From: H111-94 sp034436045
Lineage (GTDB): Bacteria; Chloroflexota; Ktedonobacteria; Ktedonobacterales; Ktedonobacteraceae
Length of the DNA stretch: 18,167 nucleotides
NCBI GenBank assembly: GCA_034436045.1
Contig: DAOTVZ010000008.1
Location: forward strand, 1 to 18,167
Reading direction: 5' to 3'
Of the stretch, positions 4,380 to 11,649 are shown one piece after another. The notes under the pieces are model-generated. The model was not told where the DNA came from and searched no databases. It saw nothing but the letters and a program-made list of their open reading frames with translations. A program made the translations under genes and the position numbers. The number at the start of each line of letters is the position of its first letter. Within the stretch, counting starts at the first letter, position 1.

Positions 4380-5202
4380 ATGATACAGCGATGACGATGG
4401 GCAAGGCCGTGATGGAATCGATGACCTGCTGGTGCTGGCCTGTGTTAATAGCCAACCCGGTTGAGGCCCCACCATCGAGATTGAGCGCCGTTTCTAGTGA
4501 GAGGTCTGAAGCAACGAGCAGGTCGGCCAGCTCATCGAGCGAGAAAGCCTCGTTGGGGCTGATAATAAAGAGCAAGTTGCCCTGTTTGTCCATGGCGACG
4601 ACGGTGCGGCGCTGGCTGGCGGCGTCGGCGCTGAACTGGGTACGTTTCCCGTCTACCATCAACATAGGCGATGATTGCGTCGCCTGCTCAAGTTGTTCTG
4701 TCGGAGTGTAAGGTTGTGTACGCAGCGAACGCAATTGAATGGTTCCCTGTTTATTGACTGAGAGCATACCTCCGAAGCCCTCGTAAGAGGTACCTGTTAC
4801 CTGACCATTAGAGATAATGAGCGCGGTCGCGTGGTCATCTTGATCAAAGTAACCACCGTTGATCAGCACCGTAGCGTGTGTTTGCTGCATCCAGCCGCGT
4901 ATGTCTGTTGGTTCGTTGGGGTGATAATCAACACTCAAATGAATATCCTTTGGATTCATGCGCACAATTGTCACCGTGTCATCATTGTCGCCAGGACTAC
5001 TCCAATGTTCGTAGCGCAGCGCGATGCCCGGTTTGATGCTATACCAGGTATTGAGCGCTGGATGCGACTGAAAAGGAGACGCACTGGTAGGGGTTGTTAC
5101 CAGACCTGTCACCGATGGGAGTTGTCCGCAAGCCAGCAAAATTCCCACGATGAGAAACGTCAGCAGCCAGAACATCCATGTTTTGCGTTGAGCCTTCACC
5201 AT
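4378..5202 (-). CDS. Phosphodiester glycosidase (NAGPA-type) lipoprotein
   Basis: This 274-residue protein belongs to the family related to N-acetylglucosamine-1-phosphodiester alpha-N-acetylglucosaminidase, found in many bacterial envelope and exopolysaccharide contexts. Visible family motifs are INGGYF (114-119), SSPMLMVDGK (177-186), RRTVVAMDKQG (198-208) and LNLDGGASTGL (240-250). The N-terminus has Lys/Arg, a hydrophobic stretch (about 9-24) and a lipobox LLAC ending at Cys25, so it should be lipid-anchored on the outer face of the membrane. It lies 140 bp downstream of gatD on the same strand and may belong to that operon. The substrate is not known: cleavage of a sugar-1-phosphodiester in a cell-wall polymer is inferred from family and location. 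Confidence 0.8.
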   Translation of the reverse strand: MVKAQRKTWMFWLLTFLIVGILLACGQLPSVTGLVTTPTSASPFQSHPALNTWYSIKPGIALRYEHWSSPGDNDDTVTIVRMNPKDIHLSVDYHPNEPTDIRGWMQQTHATVLINGGYFDQDDHATALIISNGQVTGTSYEGFGGMLSVNKQGTIQLRSLRTQPYTPTEQLEQATQSSPMLMVDGKRTQFSADAASQRRTVVAMDKQGNLLFIISPNEAFSLDELADLLVASDLSLETALNLDGGASTGLAINTGQHQQVIDSITALPIVIAVS

Positions 5203-5342
5203 AGTTGCCGCAAAGATGCTTTCCAGGCCCGGCCAGAGCCAGGGCGATTGCTCGTGATTAAACGGTATCTTCCTTCAGACAAGAATACCAGACGTTTGCC
5301 AGCGATGTCCAGTGCAGTGCATCACAGTTTCTCAACCCTCTC

Positions 5343-6140
5343 TCAACGTTTCCAGGGTGTGGCCTCGATGGCGGACATGGTGCCTTTGAACTCCATTGCC
5401 AGTTTAAGGGCTGCATCGTGGGCCTCGTTTTCTATGGAGTCTTCCAGCGTTTCCAGTTCGACCTTGCCATAGCGCCGTTCCAGCGCGCGCTGAATCAGCA
5501 GATCGGTGAACCAGGGATTTTTGGGTAGCACCGGACCGTGCAGGTAGGTGCCAAAGACGTTCTTGTATTGTGCGCCTTCGTACCCGTCCTTACCATTATT
5601 GCCCCAGCCGGCCAGCACCTTGCCCAGTGGCTGCGCTTTTGGGCCAAGATAGGTACGGCCACTATGATTTTCGTAGCCGACGAGAACTTTTTTGCCGGTC
5701 TCCGGGAAATCGCATTCCAGGGCCATATGCGTCATGAAGCGCGTACTACCGCCCTCGGTATAGAGGTCAAGCAGGCCCACGCCCTTAAGTTCTGGTCCCT
5801 GGAAAGGCTTATAGTAGTGACCGAGCAGTTGGAAGCCAGCGCAGACGCTCAGAAAGACCGTACCGGCCTCGGCGGCCTCGTGCAGAGAGGCCGCCTTCAG
5901 TTGAATATCGCGTGAGGCAATCTCCATCTCACGGTCGGCGGCTCCATGGATCAGAATAATGTCGTAGCGTGTAAAGTCCGGTGTCTGTTTGACGAAAATC
6001 TGCTCGACCTCAGTGGCGATGCCGCGCCACTGACAGCGTTTTTGAATTGAAAAGAGATTGCCGCGATCCGCGGCCACACTCATCAAGGTGGGATAGAGAT
6101 GCCCGATCTTCAGTACCATGCCCGTCTCTTTTGTACTCAC
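5343..6140 (-). CDS. gatD: Lipid II isoglutaminyl synthase, glutaminase subunit GatD
   Basis: This 265-residue class I glutamine amidotransferase supplies ammonia to MurT for amidating D-Glu of the lipid II stem peptide. The nucleophile elbow SVCAGFQLLG places the catalytic Cys at 100, and the catalytic His is at 201 (YLHGPVLPKNP). The IHGAADRE segment (64-71) and YENHSGRTYLG (156-166) are typical of GatD/CobQ-like proteins. The start is GTG at 6140: GGGAGGAG overlaps the end of murT and the start lies 5 bp beyond the murT stop, so translation is probably coupled. A later in-frame ATG (6119) would also leave the fold intact. It is clearly paired with murT, so the assignment is firm. Confidence 0.92.
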   Translation of the reverse strand: MSTKETGMVLKIGHLYPTLMSVAADRGNLFSIQKRCQWRGIATEVEQIFVKQTPDFTRYDIILIHGAADREMEIASRDIQLKAASLHEAAEAGTVFLSVCAGFQLLGHYYKPFQGPELKGVGLLDLYTEGGSTRFMTHMALECDFPETGKKVLVGYENHSGRTYLGPKAQPLGKVLAGWGNNGKDGYEGAQYKNVFGTYLHGPVLPKNPWFTDLLIQRALERRYGKVELETLEDSIENEAHDAALKLAMEFKGTMSAIEATPWKR

Positions 6141-6145
6141 TGCTC

Positions 6146-7588
6146 TTACTCCTCCCAGAAGTGTTTCACCCAGCCGCGCTTCTGCATGATGCGGCGGAAC
6201 TCATGTGTCGGGGTATAGCCACAGAGGATATAGAGGGTGCCTCCGGGTGCGACCCGCTTGAGTGCCTCATCCAGCGCGGCTTCGCGGTCATGGATAATCG
6301 TGATGCGACTCTTGGGTACCTCGGCATATTTGAGGCGCATGGCCAGTTCTTCGGCCTTGTTGCCGCTACAAATGGCGTCCGCGATACTGGCGGCCACCTC
6401 CTCGACCTCAACATCCCACAGCCAGGCGAAGTCTTCGCCATCGACTACCGTATTGCTAGCGGCCAGCAGCAGTTGCTTGTTCCCTGGGTGTTGCGCGATG
6501 AGACGCAACATGAGATTAAAGGATGTAGGATTTTTGACAAAGGTCAGGTAGATAGTCTTATCCCCGGCCTGAATCTTCTCCAGGCGACCAAAGGCCGGTC
6601 GCAGGTTGCTCATAGCGTTCTGCACTTTGTCGGTTTCAAAGCCAGCCGCCATCGCGGCTCCGATAGCCGCGGCCGCATTATAGACGTTGTGAATGCCAGG
6701 AAGGGGAATATCGACCGTCATTTCACCCTGCGGCGTGCGATAGACGACGTGGCTCGCCCCCTCGCCATCAGGAGCCAGTTTGACCGATATGGCAGCTATA
6801 TCCAGGGGGGGCAGTGTGTAGCCGCAGTTGGGACAGCGATAGAGGCCCAGATGCGAGAGATAGGCCACTTCGTAGAGCAGATCTTCGTTGCACCGGATGC
6901 AACGGATGATATCTGCCGACTGTTCAGGCACCGGCGTGCCCACCTCGGTGGTTTCCAGGCCGAAGAAGAGGCGCTTCGCCTTCGCGTTCTGCCCAAAGCT
7001 GGCGACCTGTGGATCGTTGCCGTTGAGCAGGATCGTCGCACTTTCAGGCAGGTCTTCCAGCATCTTGTTCAGTGCCCGTGCGACCGAGTAGAGTTCGCCG
7101 TAGCGGTCAAGCTGGTCGCGGAAGATGTTGGTGATGACGACGACATCAGGCTGTATCTCCGGCACGGCCAGAGGAATGGTACCCTCGTCAATCTCGAAGA
7201 GCAGCACGTCGCTATCGAGCCGTCCCAGTACGTCGGCGAAGTTGACCGCGACCGAGGTGACACCTTGCAGGAGATTGGAACCGGTGCGGTTCTGCGAGAC
7301 GCGGCGTCCGCTAGAGTCGGCGATGGCGGCGACCATGCGTGCAGTCGTCGTCTTGCCATTGCTGCCTGTAATTACAATCTTTTTGGCGCTGCTGGCTCCG
7401 ACCACCGATTTAAGGACGTTGGGGTCGATACGGCGCGCGATCATGCCGGGAAGGCTGGTGCCCCCGCCGATATGGAAGAAGCGGCCCGACGCTCCGGCCA
7501 GCTTCCCGGCGGAGATAGCCAGCGCCAGACGCGCGCGACCCAGGCCGGTCGGGCGTATTGCGCCGCTAGAACTAGAAGTTTTTTGCAT
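6146..7588 (-). CDS. murT: Lipid II isoglutaminyl synthase, MurT subunit
   Basis: This 480-residue Mur-ligase-like protein uses ATP to activate the D-Glu carboxylate of lipid II and receives ammonia from GatD. The P-loop TGSNGKTTT is at 74-82. A four-Cys zinc ribbon (Cys230, Cys233, Cys252, Cys255) is inserted in the middle domain, as is typical of MurT rather than MurE. The C-terminal DUF1727 region has VKNPTSFN (351-358) and DGEDFAWLWD (383-392); its conserved Asp completes the GatD active site in studied complexes. The reading frame stays open to 7720, but I chose ATG 7588 because GAGG lies just upstream and a good promoter sits at 7655-7683, inside the longer frame. It is followed by gatD in an operon. 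Confidence 0.92.
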   Translation of the reverse strand: MQKTSSSSGAIRPTGLGRARLALAISAGKLAGASGRFFHIGGGTSLPGMIARRIDPNVLKSVVGASSAKKIVITGSNGKTTTARMVAAIADSSGRRVSQNRTGSNLLQGVTSVAVNFADVLGRLDSDVLLFEIDEGTIPLAVPEIQPDVVVITNIFRDQLDRYGELYSVARALNKMLEDLPESATILLNGNDPQVASFGQNAKAKRLFFGLETTEVGTPVPEQSADIIRCIRCNEDLLYEVAYLSHLGLYRCPNCGYTLPPLDIAAISVKLAPDGEGASHVVYRTPQGEMTVDIPLPGIHNVYNAAAAIGAAMAAGFETDKVQNAMSNLRPAFGRLEKIQAGDKTIYLTFVKNPTSFNLMLRLIAQHPGNKQLLLAASNTVVDGEDFAWLWDVEVEEVAASIADAICSGNKAEELAMRLKYAEVPKSRITIIHDREAALDEALKRVAPGGTLYILCGYTPTHEFRRIMQKRGWVKHFWEE

Positions 7589-7654
7589 GTTTTCCTCATA
7601 TTGCCAGAATGACTTCGGAACCCGTGATGAGTGAGCTATCAAAAAGTTGATTGC

Positions 7655-7683
7655 AGTATAACAAACCACAACTGATCGAGCAA
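7655..7683 (-). promoter_or_regulatory. Promoter of murT-gatD
   Basis: On the minus strand, TTGCTC (7683-7678) and TATACT (7660-7655) are 17 bp apart. The predicted start near 7648 leaves a leader of about 60 nt before the murT ATG at 7588. This supports the shorter murT start. Confidence 0.6.
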
Positions 7684-7750
7684 ATCGCGTAGCCAAAAAC
7701 GCTTTAAACAACACGAACACAGGATCGCGCTGTATGCCGTATCAGGATGT

Positions 7751-7776
7751 AAAAAATCCGGTGGAGAAACCGATTT
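7751..7776 (-). terminator. Terminator after the methyltransferase gene
   Basis: On the minus strand, AAATCGGT pairs with ACCGGATTT with one bulged G, and the 3' arm runs into a T tract (TTTTTT, 7756-7751). It overlaps the TAA stop of the methyltransferase gene (7775-7777) and separates it from the murT promoter. Confidence 0.55.
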
Positions 7777-8482
7777 ATCGCCTGCTTATCGCCAATGCTG
7801 CCAGCCAGCGCGGCTGATTGGGGAAACGGGTGTCGATAGTGGTGGTGATCTCCAGTACCTGGAATTCGGCCTCTTCCAGCAGGTTCCATAGCTCGCCGCC
7901 CCGGTAGCGCGCGTAAAAACGCCGCATGCCCGTCTCTTCATGCAAATCGTAGCGCTCGTCGGCCCCGCCATCATGTTCCTTGACCATCAATTGCACTGGC
8001 GCTTCCGGTATCAGTACACGCCTGAACTCGCGTAACACGGCCAGATTCTCGCGTTTGGGAATGTGTAAAAAAGAGGCTGAGGCCAGCAGACCAGCGCAGG
8101 ATGCATCTGGCAAGTGCAAGGCGCGCATATCCATCTGCAAAAATGTGATGCGTTCCGCACCCGGCTGGCCCTGTGTGCGTTCACGTGCCTGCTCTAGCAT
8201 GGCTTCGGAGAGATCTATTGCCAGTACGAAGCAACCGTGTCGGGCCAGGAAGAGCGCTTCGCGGCCAGGCCCGCAGCCAACATCAGCCACCGGCAGGTCT
8301 GGCCGCGCTTGATACGCACTGTTAGCATGAACGACCGCGATAAAGCGTTGGAGTCGTTCACGCCAGAAATCGGTGAGGCTTTCTTGCTGCTGGCGTGCGC
8401 ACTCTTTGCTTAAACCGTAGTTGCTGGCAATCTGTTGATAGGCCGTCATGGTAATCTCTGTCGCATTGCTAAAATCATTCAT
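7775..8482 (-). CDS. Class I SAM-dependent methyltransferase
   Basis: This 235-residue protein has the Rossmann methyltransferase signature: motif I ADVGCGPGRE (66-75), an acidic residue at Asp90 (LAIDLSEAM) for the SAM ribose, FLQMDMR near 114 for the adenine-binding strand, and LREFRRVLIPEA (about 154-165) typical of the UbiE/Methyltransf_11 group. The start at 8482 lies 15 bp after the carboxypeptidase gene stop, so the two are probably co-transcribed. An in-frame ATG at 8449 (MTAYQQIASNYG) is an alternative start. The substrate cannot be read from sequence; nothing in the neighbourhood fixes it beyond the envelope setting. Confidence 0.85.
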   Translation of the reverse strand: MNDFSNATEITMTAYQQIASNYGLSKECARQQQESLTDFWRERLQRFIAVVHANSAYQARPDLPVADVGCGPGREALFLARHGCFVLAIDLSEAMLEQARERTQGQPGAERITFLQMDMRALHLPDASCAGLLASASFLHIPKRENLAVLREFRRVLIPEAPVQLMVKEHDGGADERYDLHEETGMRRFYARYRGGELWNLLEEAEFQVLEITTTIDTRFPNQPRWLAALAISRR

Positions 8483-8497
8483 CGCTATTGACTTTCG

Positions 8498-10351
8498 TTA
8501 TAGCATCTTGCACTGTTTTGAGGTAAGGTCACACTGTACCGTACCATGTTCAAATTTCTGTTGGAGGGCAGCTTTGCCGGTTGCCTGCGGCATGCCGATG
8601 GGATAGCCGAAGTGGTTCAGGCCACCATGTTTGTCGAAGTAGGCCATAATCAGACCGGAAATCTCAAAGCCGGTGTAAATGTAATAACGGCCCCCATCAG
8701 CCGTTGGTATGGTGTTCGTCTTCTTATCACTAACGAAATAGTTCCACTCGTAGTCATAGGGAATAGGTGGGTGAGTGATGTCGGCATTATAAGGTGAAAC
8801 CCAGGTAAAGTTGTCGAAGCCCCAATTCATCAGGTCGCGCATGTCGGTCCACCAGTCCTTAGTGTTCATAGTGACGCCGATCAATTCATGACCATTGCGC
8901 GTAACGGAGACGACCTGCAGGAAATCTTGCGCGCCATCCCAACCGGGTTTGCCACCGTCGGCACCAGGGTACCACCAGAGGAACTGGTCGCCATTGATCA
9001 TCATATGTTCGGGATGCTGCGACGAGGCCGGTATCTCGTAGGTTTTAGTGCCGCTGATCTGATGCAGCAAGGGGATACTCATGAAGTCGCGGCCCAGCAA
9101 GGCCAGGTCGTGGGCACAGGAGTAGTGGCCGGTTGCCAGCAAGCCATGTGGATTCATATAGTGCGTATTATACAATCCCAGGTCGTGCGCCTTCTGGTTC
9201 ATCATGACCACAAACTTTTGCTGGCTGCCAGCGATGGCGTCGGCAATCACGGTGGCGGCATCGTTGCCAGAAACCAGAATCAGGCCGTAGAGCAACTGAC
9301 GCAATGTGTAGGTTTCACCCTTCTTAATGCCCATTAATGAACTGTCGGGGGCAAGCTGGCTGATGTCGTAGGCCATCTGGTTGTTAATAGTGATCGGTTG
9401 ATCGAGCTTGCCCTTCTCGACAGCCAGAATTGCCGTCATCATTTTTGTCGTACTGAGCATAGGTAGATGCAGGAACGGATTGTAGGCATAGAGTGTGGCA
9501 CCGGTATTGGCATCTAGCAGGTAAGCTGAAGAGGCAAAGACGGGCGGCGGCGGATGATCAGTATCTTCCGGTGTAATCACCATTGAATAGGGATCGGCGG
9601 GCTGGATGCTTTCTCCGTTGCTGCTCGTGCTGGTAGCGTTCTTGTCGTCTGTGTTTTTGCTATAGAGCATTGTGTTTGAATGAATATGTGAGATGTTGAG
9701 CGCAATAGTGACGCCTACCGGCACGAGCAGCAGGAAGACCAGCAGCATTGTTCCTGTGACGATGATGGCGCGATTATGGCTGATATCTTGCAAGTAGGCA
9801 AGCATGGTACGCGGATGGCGGCGTCTATGTGCTCCCAGGTGAGCAGCAGGAGGTGGGTCATAGATTGGCTGGCGATGACGCTGTGTTACCATCATGCGGT
9901 CGCTTTCGCGTAGCTGTTCTGGCTCGTTGTCTCGCAAAATCTCCCGTGCATGACGTGCGTCATAGGGACGGCGCGTTGGAGGCGTGGTCGGTATCCTTCC
10001 AGTCTGGCCATCATGCTGCCGACCGATGTTTGACACGGTGGGCATCCTGCCACTGACCCGTTGTCTGTTGAGGGCCGTCATGCGTTCGCTGTCGCGTGAC
10101 AAACCATGTTGCTTGCGCGTGGTAGGGGCCGATGGAAGCGTCGTATCATCATCTTCCTCAGCCACCTGGGTGATCTGCTCTGAGATATCGTCAAGTCGTA
10201 ATGAGGCGCGGCGTGTGATAGGGATTTCTGGATGCTCGTCGCTATAGAACTCTCTGGCGGCGGAACGATGGGGCGCGTTGGAGCGGCGGCGAAGCGGGCG
10301 AGTGCTATCGCTATATTCGTCTGGCTGTTGATCCTGGTACTGCGGCGGCAT
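8498..10351 (-). CDS. Membrane-anchored S11 D,D-carboxypeptidase-like protein
   Basis: This 617-residue protein would trim the terminal D-Ala of peptidoglycan stem peptides outside the membrane. Layout: a long polar, Arg-rich, probably disordered cytoplasmic N-terminus (1-190), one membrane segment (about 195-219), a linker, then the penicillin-binding S11 domain (about 260-520) with STTK (300-303) and SGN (361-363). The third motif reads KPG (468-470) where the family normally has KTG. A C-terminal piece (about 560-617) has GLNHFGYPIG, reminiscent of LGFP-type wall-binding repeats. AGGAAGGGG lies upstream of the ATG. The N-terminal extension is unusual for the family and could link the enzyme to a cytoplasmic partner or to phosphorylation control. 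It is the first gene of a two-gene operon with the methyltransferase. Confidence 0.85.
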   Translation of the reverse strand: MPPQYQDQQPDEYSDSTRPLRRRSNAPHRSAAREFYSDEHPEIPITRRASLRLDDISEQITQVAEEDDDTTLPSAPTTRKQHGLSRDSERMTALNRQRVSGRMPTVSNIGRQHDGQTGRIPTTPPTRRPYDARHAREILRDNEPEQLRESDRMMVTQRHRQPIYDPPPAAHLGAHRRRHPRTMLAYLQDISHNRAIIVTGTMLLVFLLLVPVGVTIALNISHIHSNTMLYSKNTDDKNATSTSSNGESIQPADPYSMVITPEDTDHPPPPVFASSAYLLDANTGATLYAYNPFLHLPMLSTTKMMTAILAVEKGKLDQPITINNQMAYDISQLAPDSSLMGIKKGETYTLRQLLYGLILVSGNDAATVIADAIAGSQQKFVVMMNQKAHDLGLYNTHYMNPHGLLATGHYSCAHDLALLGRDFMSIPLLHQISGTKTYEIPASSQHPEHMMINGDQFLWWYPGADGGKPGWDGAQDFLQVVSVTRNGHELIGVTMNTKDWWTDMRDLMNWGFDNFTWVSPYNADITHPPIPYDYEWNYFVSDKKTNTIPTADGGRYYIYTGFEISGLIMAYFDKHGGLNHFGYPIGMPQATGKAALQQKFEHGTVQCDLTSKQCKML

Positions 10352-10415
10352 CGCGCAATCCCCTTCCTGGTCAGCTTGATTGATATATGTATCTCTGCAA
10401 GGCAGTCTCTACCTT

Positions 10416-10444
10416 ATGATATACAACTTTTTAAAACGCGACAA
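10416..10444 (-). promoter_or_regulatory. Promoter of the carboxypeptidase operon
   Basis: On the minus strand, TTGTCG (10444-10439) and TATCAT (10421-10416) are 17 bp apart, about 65 bp before the ATG at 10351. The -10 is strong and the -35 moderate. Confidence 0.5.
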
Positions 10445-10522
10445 GTACTTTCTTTGCCGCAAACCGTACTTTTGTCTCCTACCTGATATCCACAGGTCTG
10501 ACCCCCTTAGTCCCAAACTCAT

Positions 10523-10554
10523 CAGGGGTATTACTACGTGTAGTGGTGTCTCTG
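10523..10554. repeat. Palindrome related to the one in a peptide leader
   Basis: The arms 10523-10538 and 10539-10554 pair over 16 bp if G-U pairs are allowed. The core ATTACTACGTGTAGT matches 1465-1479 at all but one base, and the flanks differ almost only by transitions. It lies in the 344-bp gap between the divergent carboxypeptidase and sigma-factor genes. Pairing would hold as + strand RNA but not as cleanly as DNA. Confidence 0.5.
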
Positions 10555-10695
10555 GTGGGTCTCAGGCAAAAATTTACAAAATCTTCAAAAAATCTGGATG
10601 TTTTTTAGAAAGTTCTGCCCTATAGTATAAGGCGGGGACACCGATGTGTCATTGACTTTTTGCTGAGAATACTGTGGGTATCTCTAAGGATAAAT

Positions 10696-11316
10696 ATGAT
10701 GGTCGGGCAAGTATGTGTAGAGCCACGAGAGCGACCGAGCGACCTTCTCTTAATGGAACGCACGTTAGCGGGCGATGAGCAGGCCTTTGAGTCGCTCGTG
10801 GAGCGTTATTATACGCCTTTAATGCATTTTATAGAACGGCATGTCAGGGATAGCGAGCAGGCGCGTGACATTGCACAGCATGTCTGGATACAGCTCTATC
10901 TGTTTATGCCAAAACTTTATGACTGTATGCCTCTCTTTGCGAAAAATATTAAAGAGCCGTTGCGCGCATGGTTGTTTAGAGTTGCCTGGAATCGCTGTAT
11001 TCAGGAAGCACGGCGTAAAAAATGTACGCTGTTCTCCGAGTTGGAGACGGCAGGTGAATTGTCGCCCCTGGACCTTCTGCAAGACCCGGAGCCATTGCCG
11101 GAAGAGATTGTCGAAAAGAGCGATGATCGGAAAATGCTCTACACCGCTATACGCCGCCTGCCCCCTAAATATCGCTCAATTGTGCTGCTGCGTTGCAGCC
11201 AGCAGATGAGCTTTCTGGAGATCGGGCAACGCCTCAACATGCCGGAGAATACTGCTAAGACTTATTTCCACCGTGCCCTCCCCTTATTGATGAGCGAACT
11301 GCAAACACGACCCTGA
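10696..11316 (+). CDS. ECF-type RNA polymerase sigma factor
   Basis: This is a 206-residue protein with sigma-70 region 2 (about 28-105: LAGDEQAFESLVERYY, then EQARDIAQHVWIQLY and AWLFRVAWNRCIQEARR) and region 4 (about 145-200: AIRRLPPKYRSIVLLR, helix-turn-helix FLEIGQRLNMPENTAKTY). It would redirect RNA polymerase to a dedicated promoter set. I chose ATG 10696 with AAGGA (10686-10690) over the TTG at 10660, which would add 12 residues. No anti-sigma factor follows; the next 333 bp are non-coding and then a catabolic gene begins. Its signal and targets cannot be inferred; the -35/-10 boxes of the peptide cluster look like housekeeping promoters, not ECF ones. Confidence 0.88.
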   Translation: MMVGQVCVEPRERPSDLLLMERTLAGDEQAFESLVERYYTPLMHFIERHVRDSEQARDIAQHVWIQLYLFMPKLYDCMPLFAKNIKEPLRAWLFRVAWNRCIQEARRKKCTLFSELETAGELSPLDLLQDPEPLPEEIVEKSDDRKMLYTAIRRLPPKYRSIVLLRCSQQMSFLEIGQRLNMPENTAKTYFHRALPLLMSELQTRP

Positions 11317-11369
11317 CATGCTATGATATAGCGAGAAGTAGGGGTATGATGATGAATTTTGCCCCCATA

Positions 11370-11391
11370 GGGACGGGATTTATCCCGTCCC
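11370..11391. repeat. Palindrome GGGACGGGAT/ATCCCGTCCC
   Basis: The arms 11370-11379 and 11382-11391 are perfect 10-bp complements around TT. It lies 54 bp after the sigma-factor stop and may also act as its transcript end, though no U tract follows. The GATTTATC centre recurs, inverted as GATAAATC, at 11568 and 11588, suggesting members of one dispersed repeat family. Confidence 0.6.
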
Positions 11392-11530
11392 CGCGTGATT
11401 TATCCGCATAAAGCTTGTTGCACATCCATCACTGGTTACACTGATGTCGTTGCATACAAGAGGCAGGTCGGTGTCGCTGAGGCGGCACGCCACTCTCTTG
11501 TCGGTCCTCACAGATTGGAGGGGCTATATC

Positions 11531-11572
11531 ATGGATAAACGGGGATGGATTATACAGTTTAGCAGGCGATAA
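11531..11572 (+). CDS. Possible 13-residue leader peptide
   Basis: ATG 11531 follows GGAGGGG (11517-11523) with 7-bp spacing and encodes MDKRGWIIQFSRR before TAA. It precedes the aldehyde dehydrogenase gene by 77 bp. The good ribosome site is the only positive evidence; its 3' end lies in a repeat. It could be a regulatory upstream frame or chance. Confidence 0.2.
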   Translation: MDKRGWIIQFSRR

Positions 11573-11605
11573 ATCGGCAGTGGGGGCGATAAATCGAGTC
11601 CCTAC
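11565..11605. repeat. Paired GGCGATAAATCG repeats
   Basis: GGCGATAAATCG occurs at 11565-11576 and again at 11585-11596, 20 bp apart. Each contains the near-palindrome CGATAAATCG, and the second continues AGTCCCTAC. They lie just upstream of the aldehyde dehydrogenase gene and could be regulator sites or parts of a dispersed repeat. Confidence 0.55.
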
Positions 11606-11649
11606 AGGATGAATGTTACGCAGTGTGTTGGAGTAGAAAAGGATAATAT

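Noticed and set aside
6047..7612. Long + strand open frame opposite murT
   Set aside because: It is the antisense shadow of murT; the minus-strand translation has full motifs (P-loop, zinc ribbon) and the plus-strand one has none.
7589..7720. 44-residue N-terminal extension of MurT
   Set aside because: A good promoter (7655-7683, - strand) and a ribosome site just before 7588 favour the shorter start, and the extra residues do not resemble MurT.
10652..10680. TTGACT upstream of the sigma-factor gene
   Set aside because: No acceptable -10 box lies 16-18 bp downstream, so I do not call a promoter.
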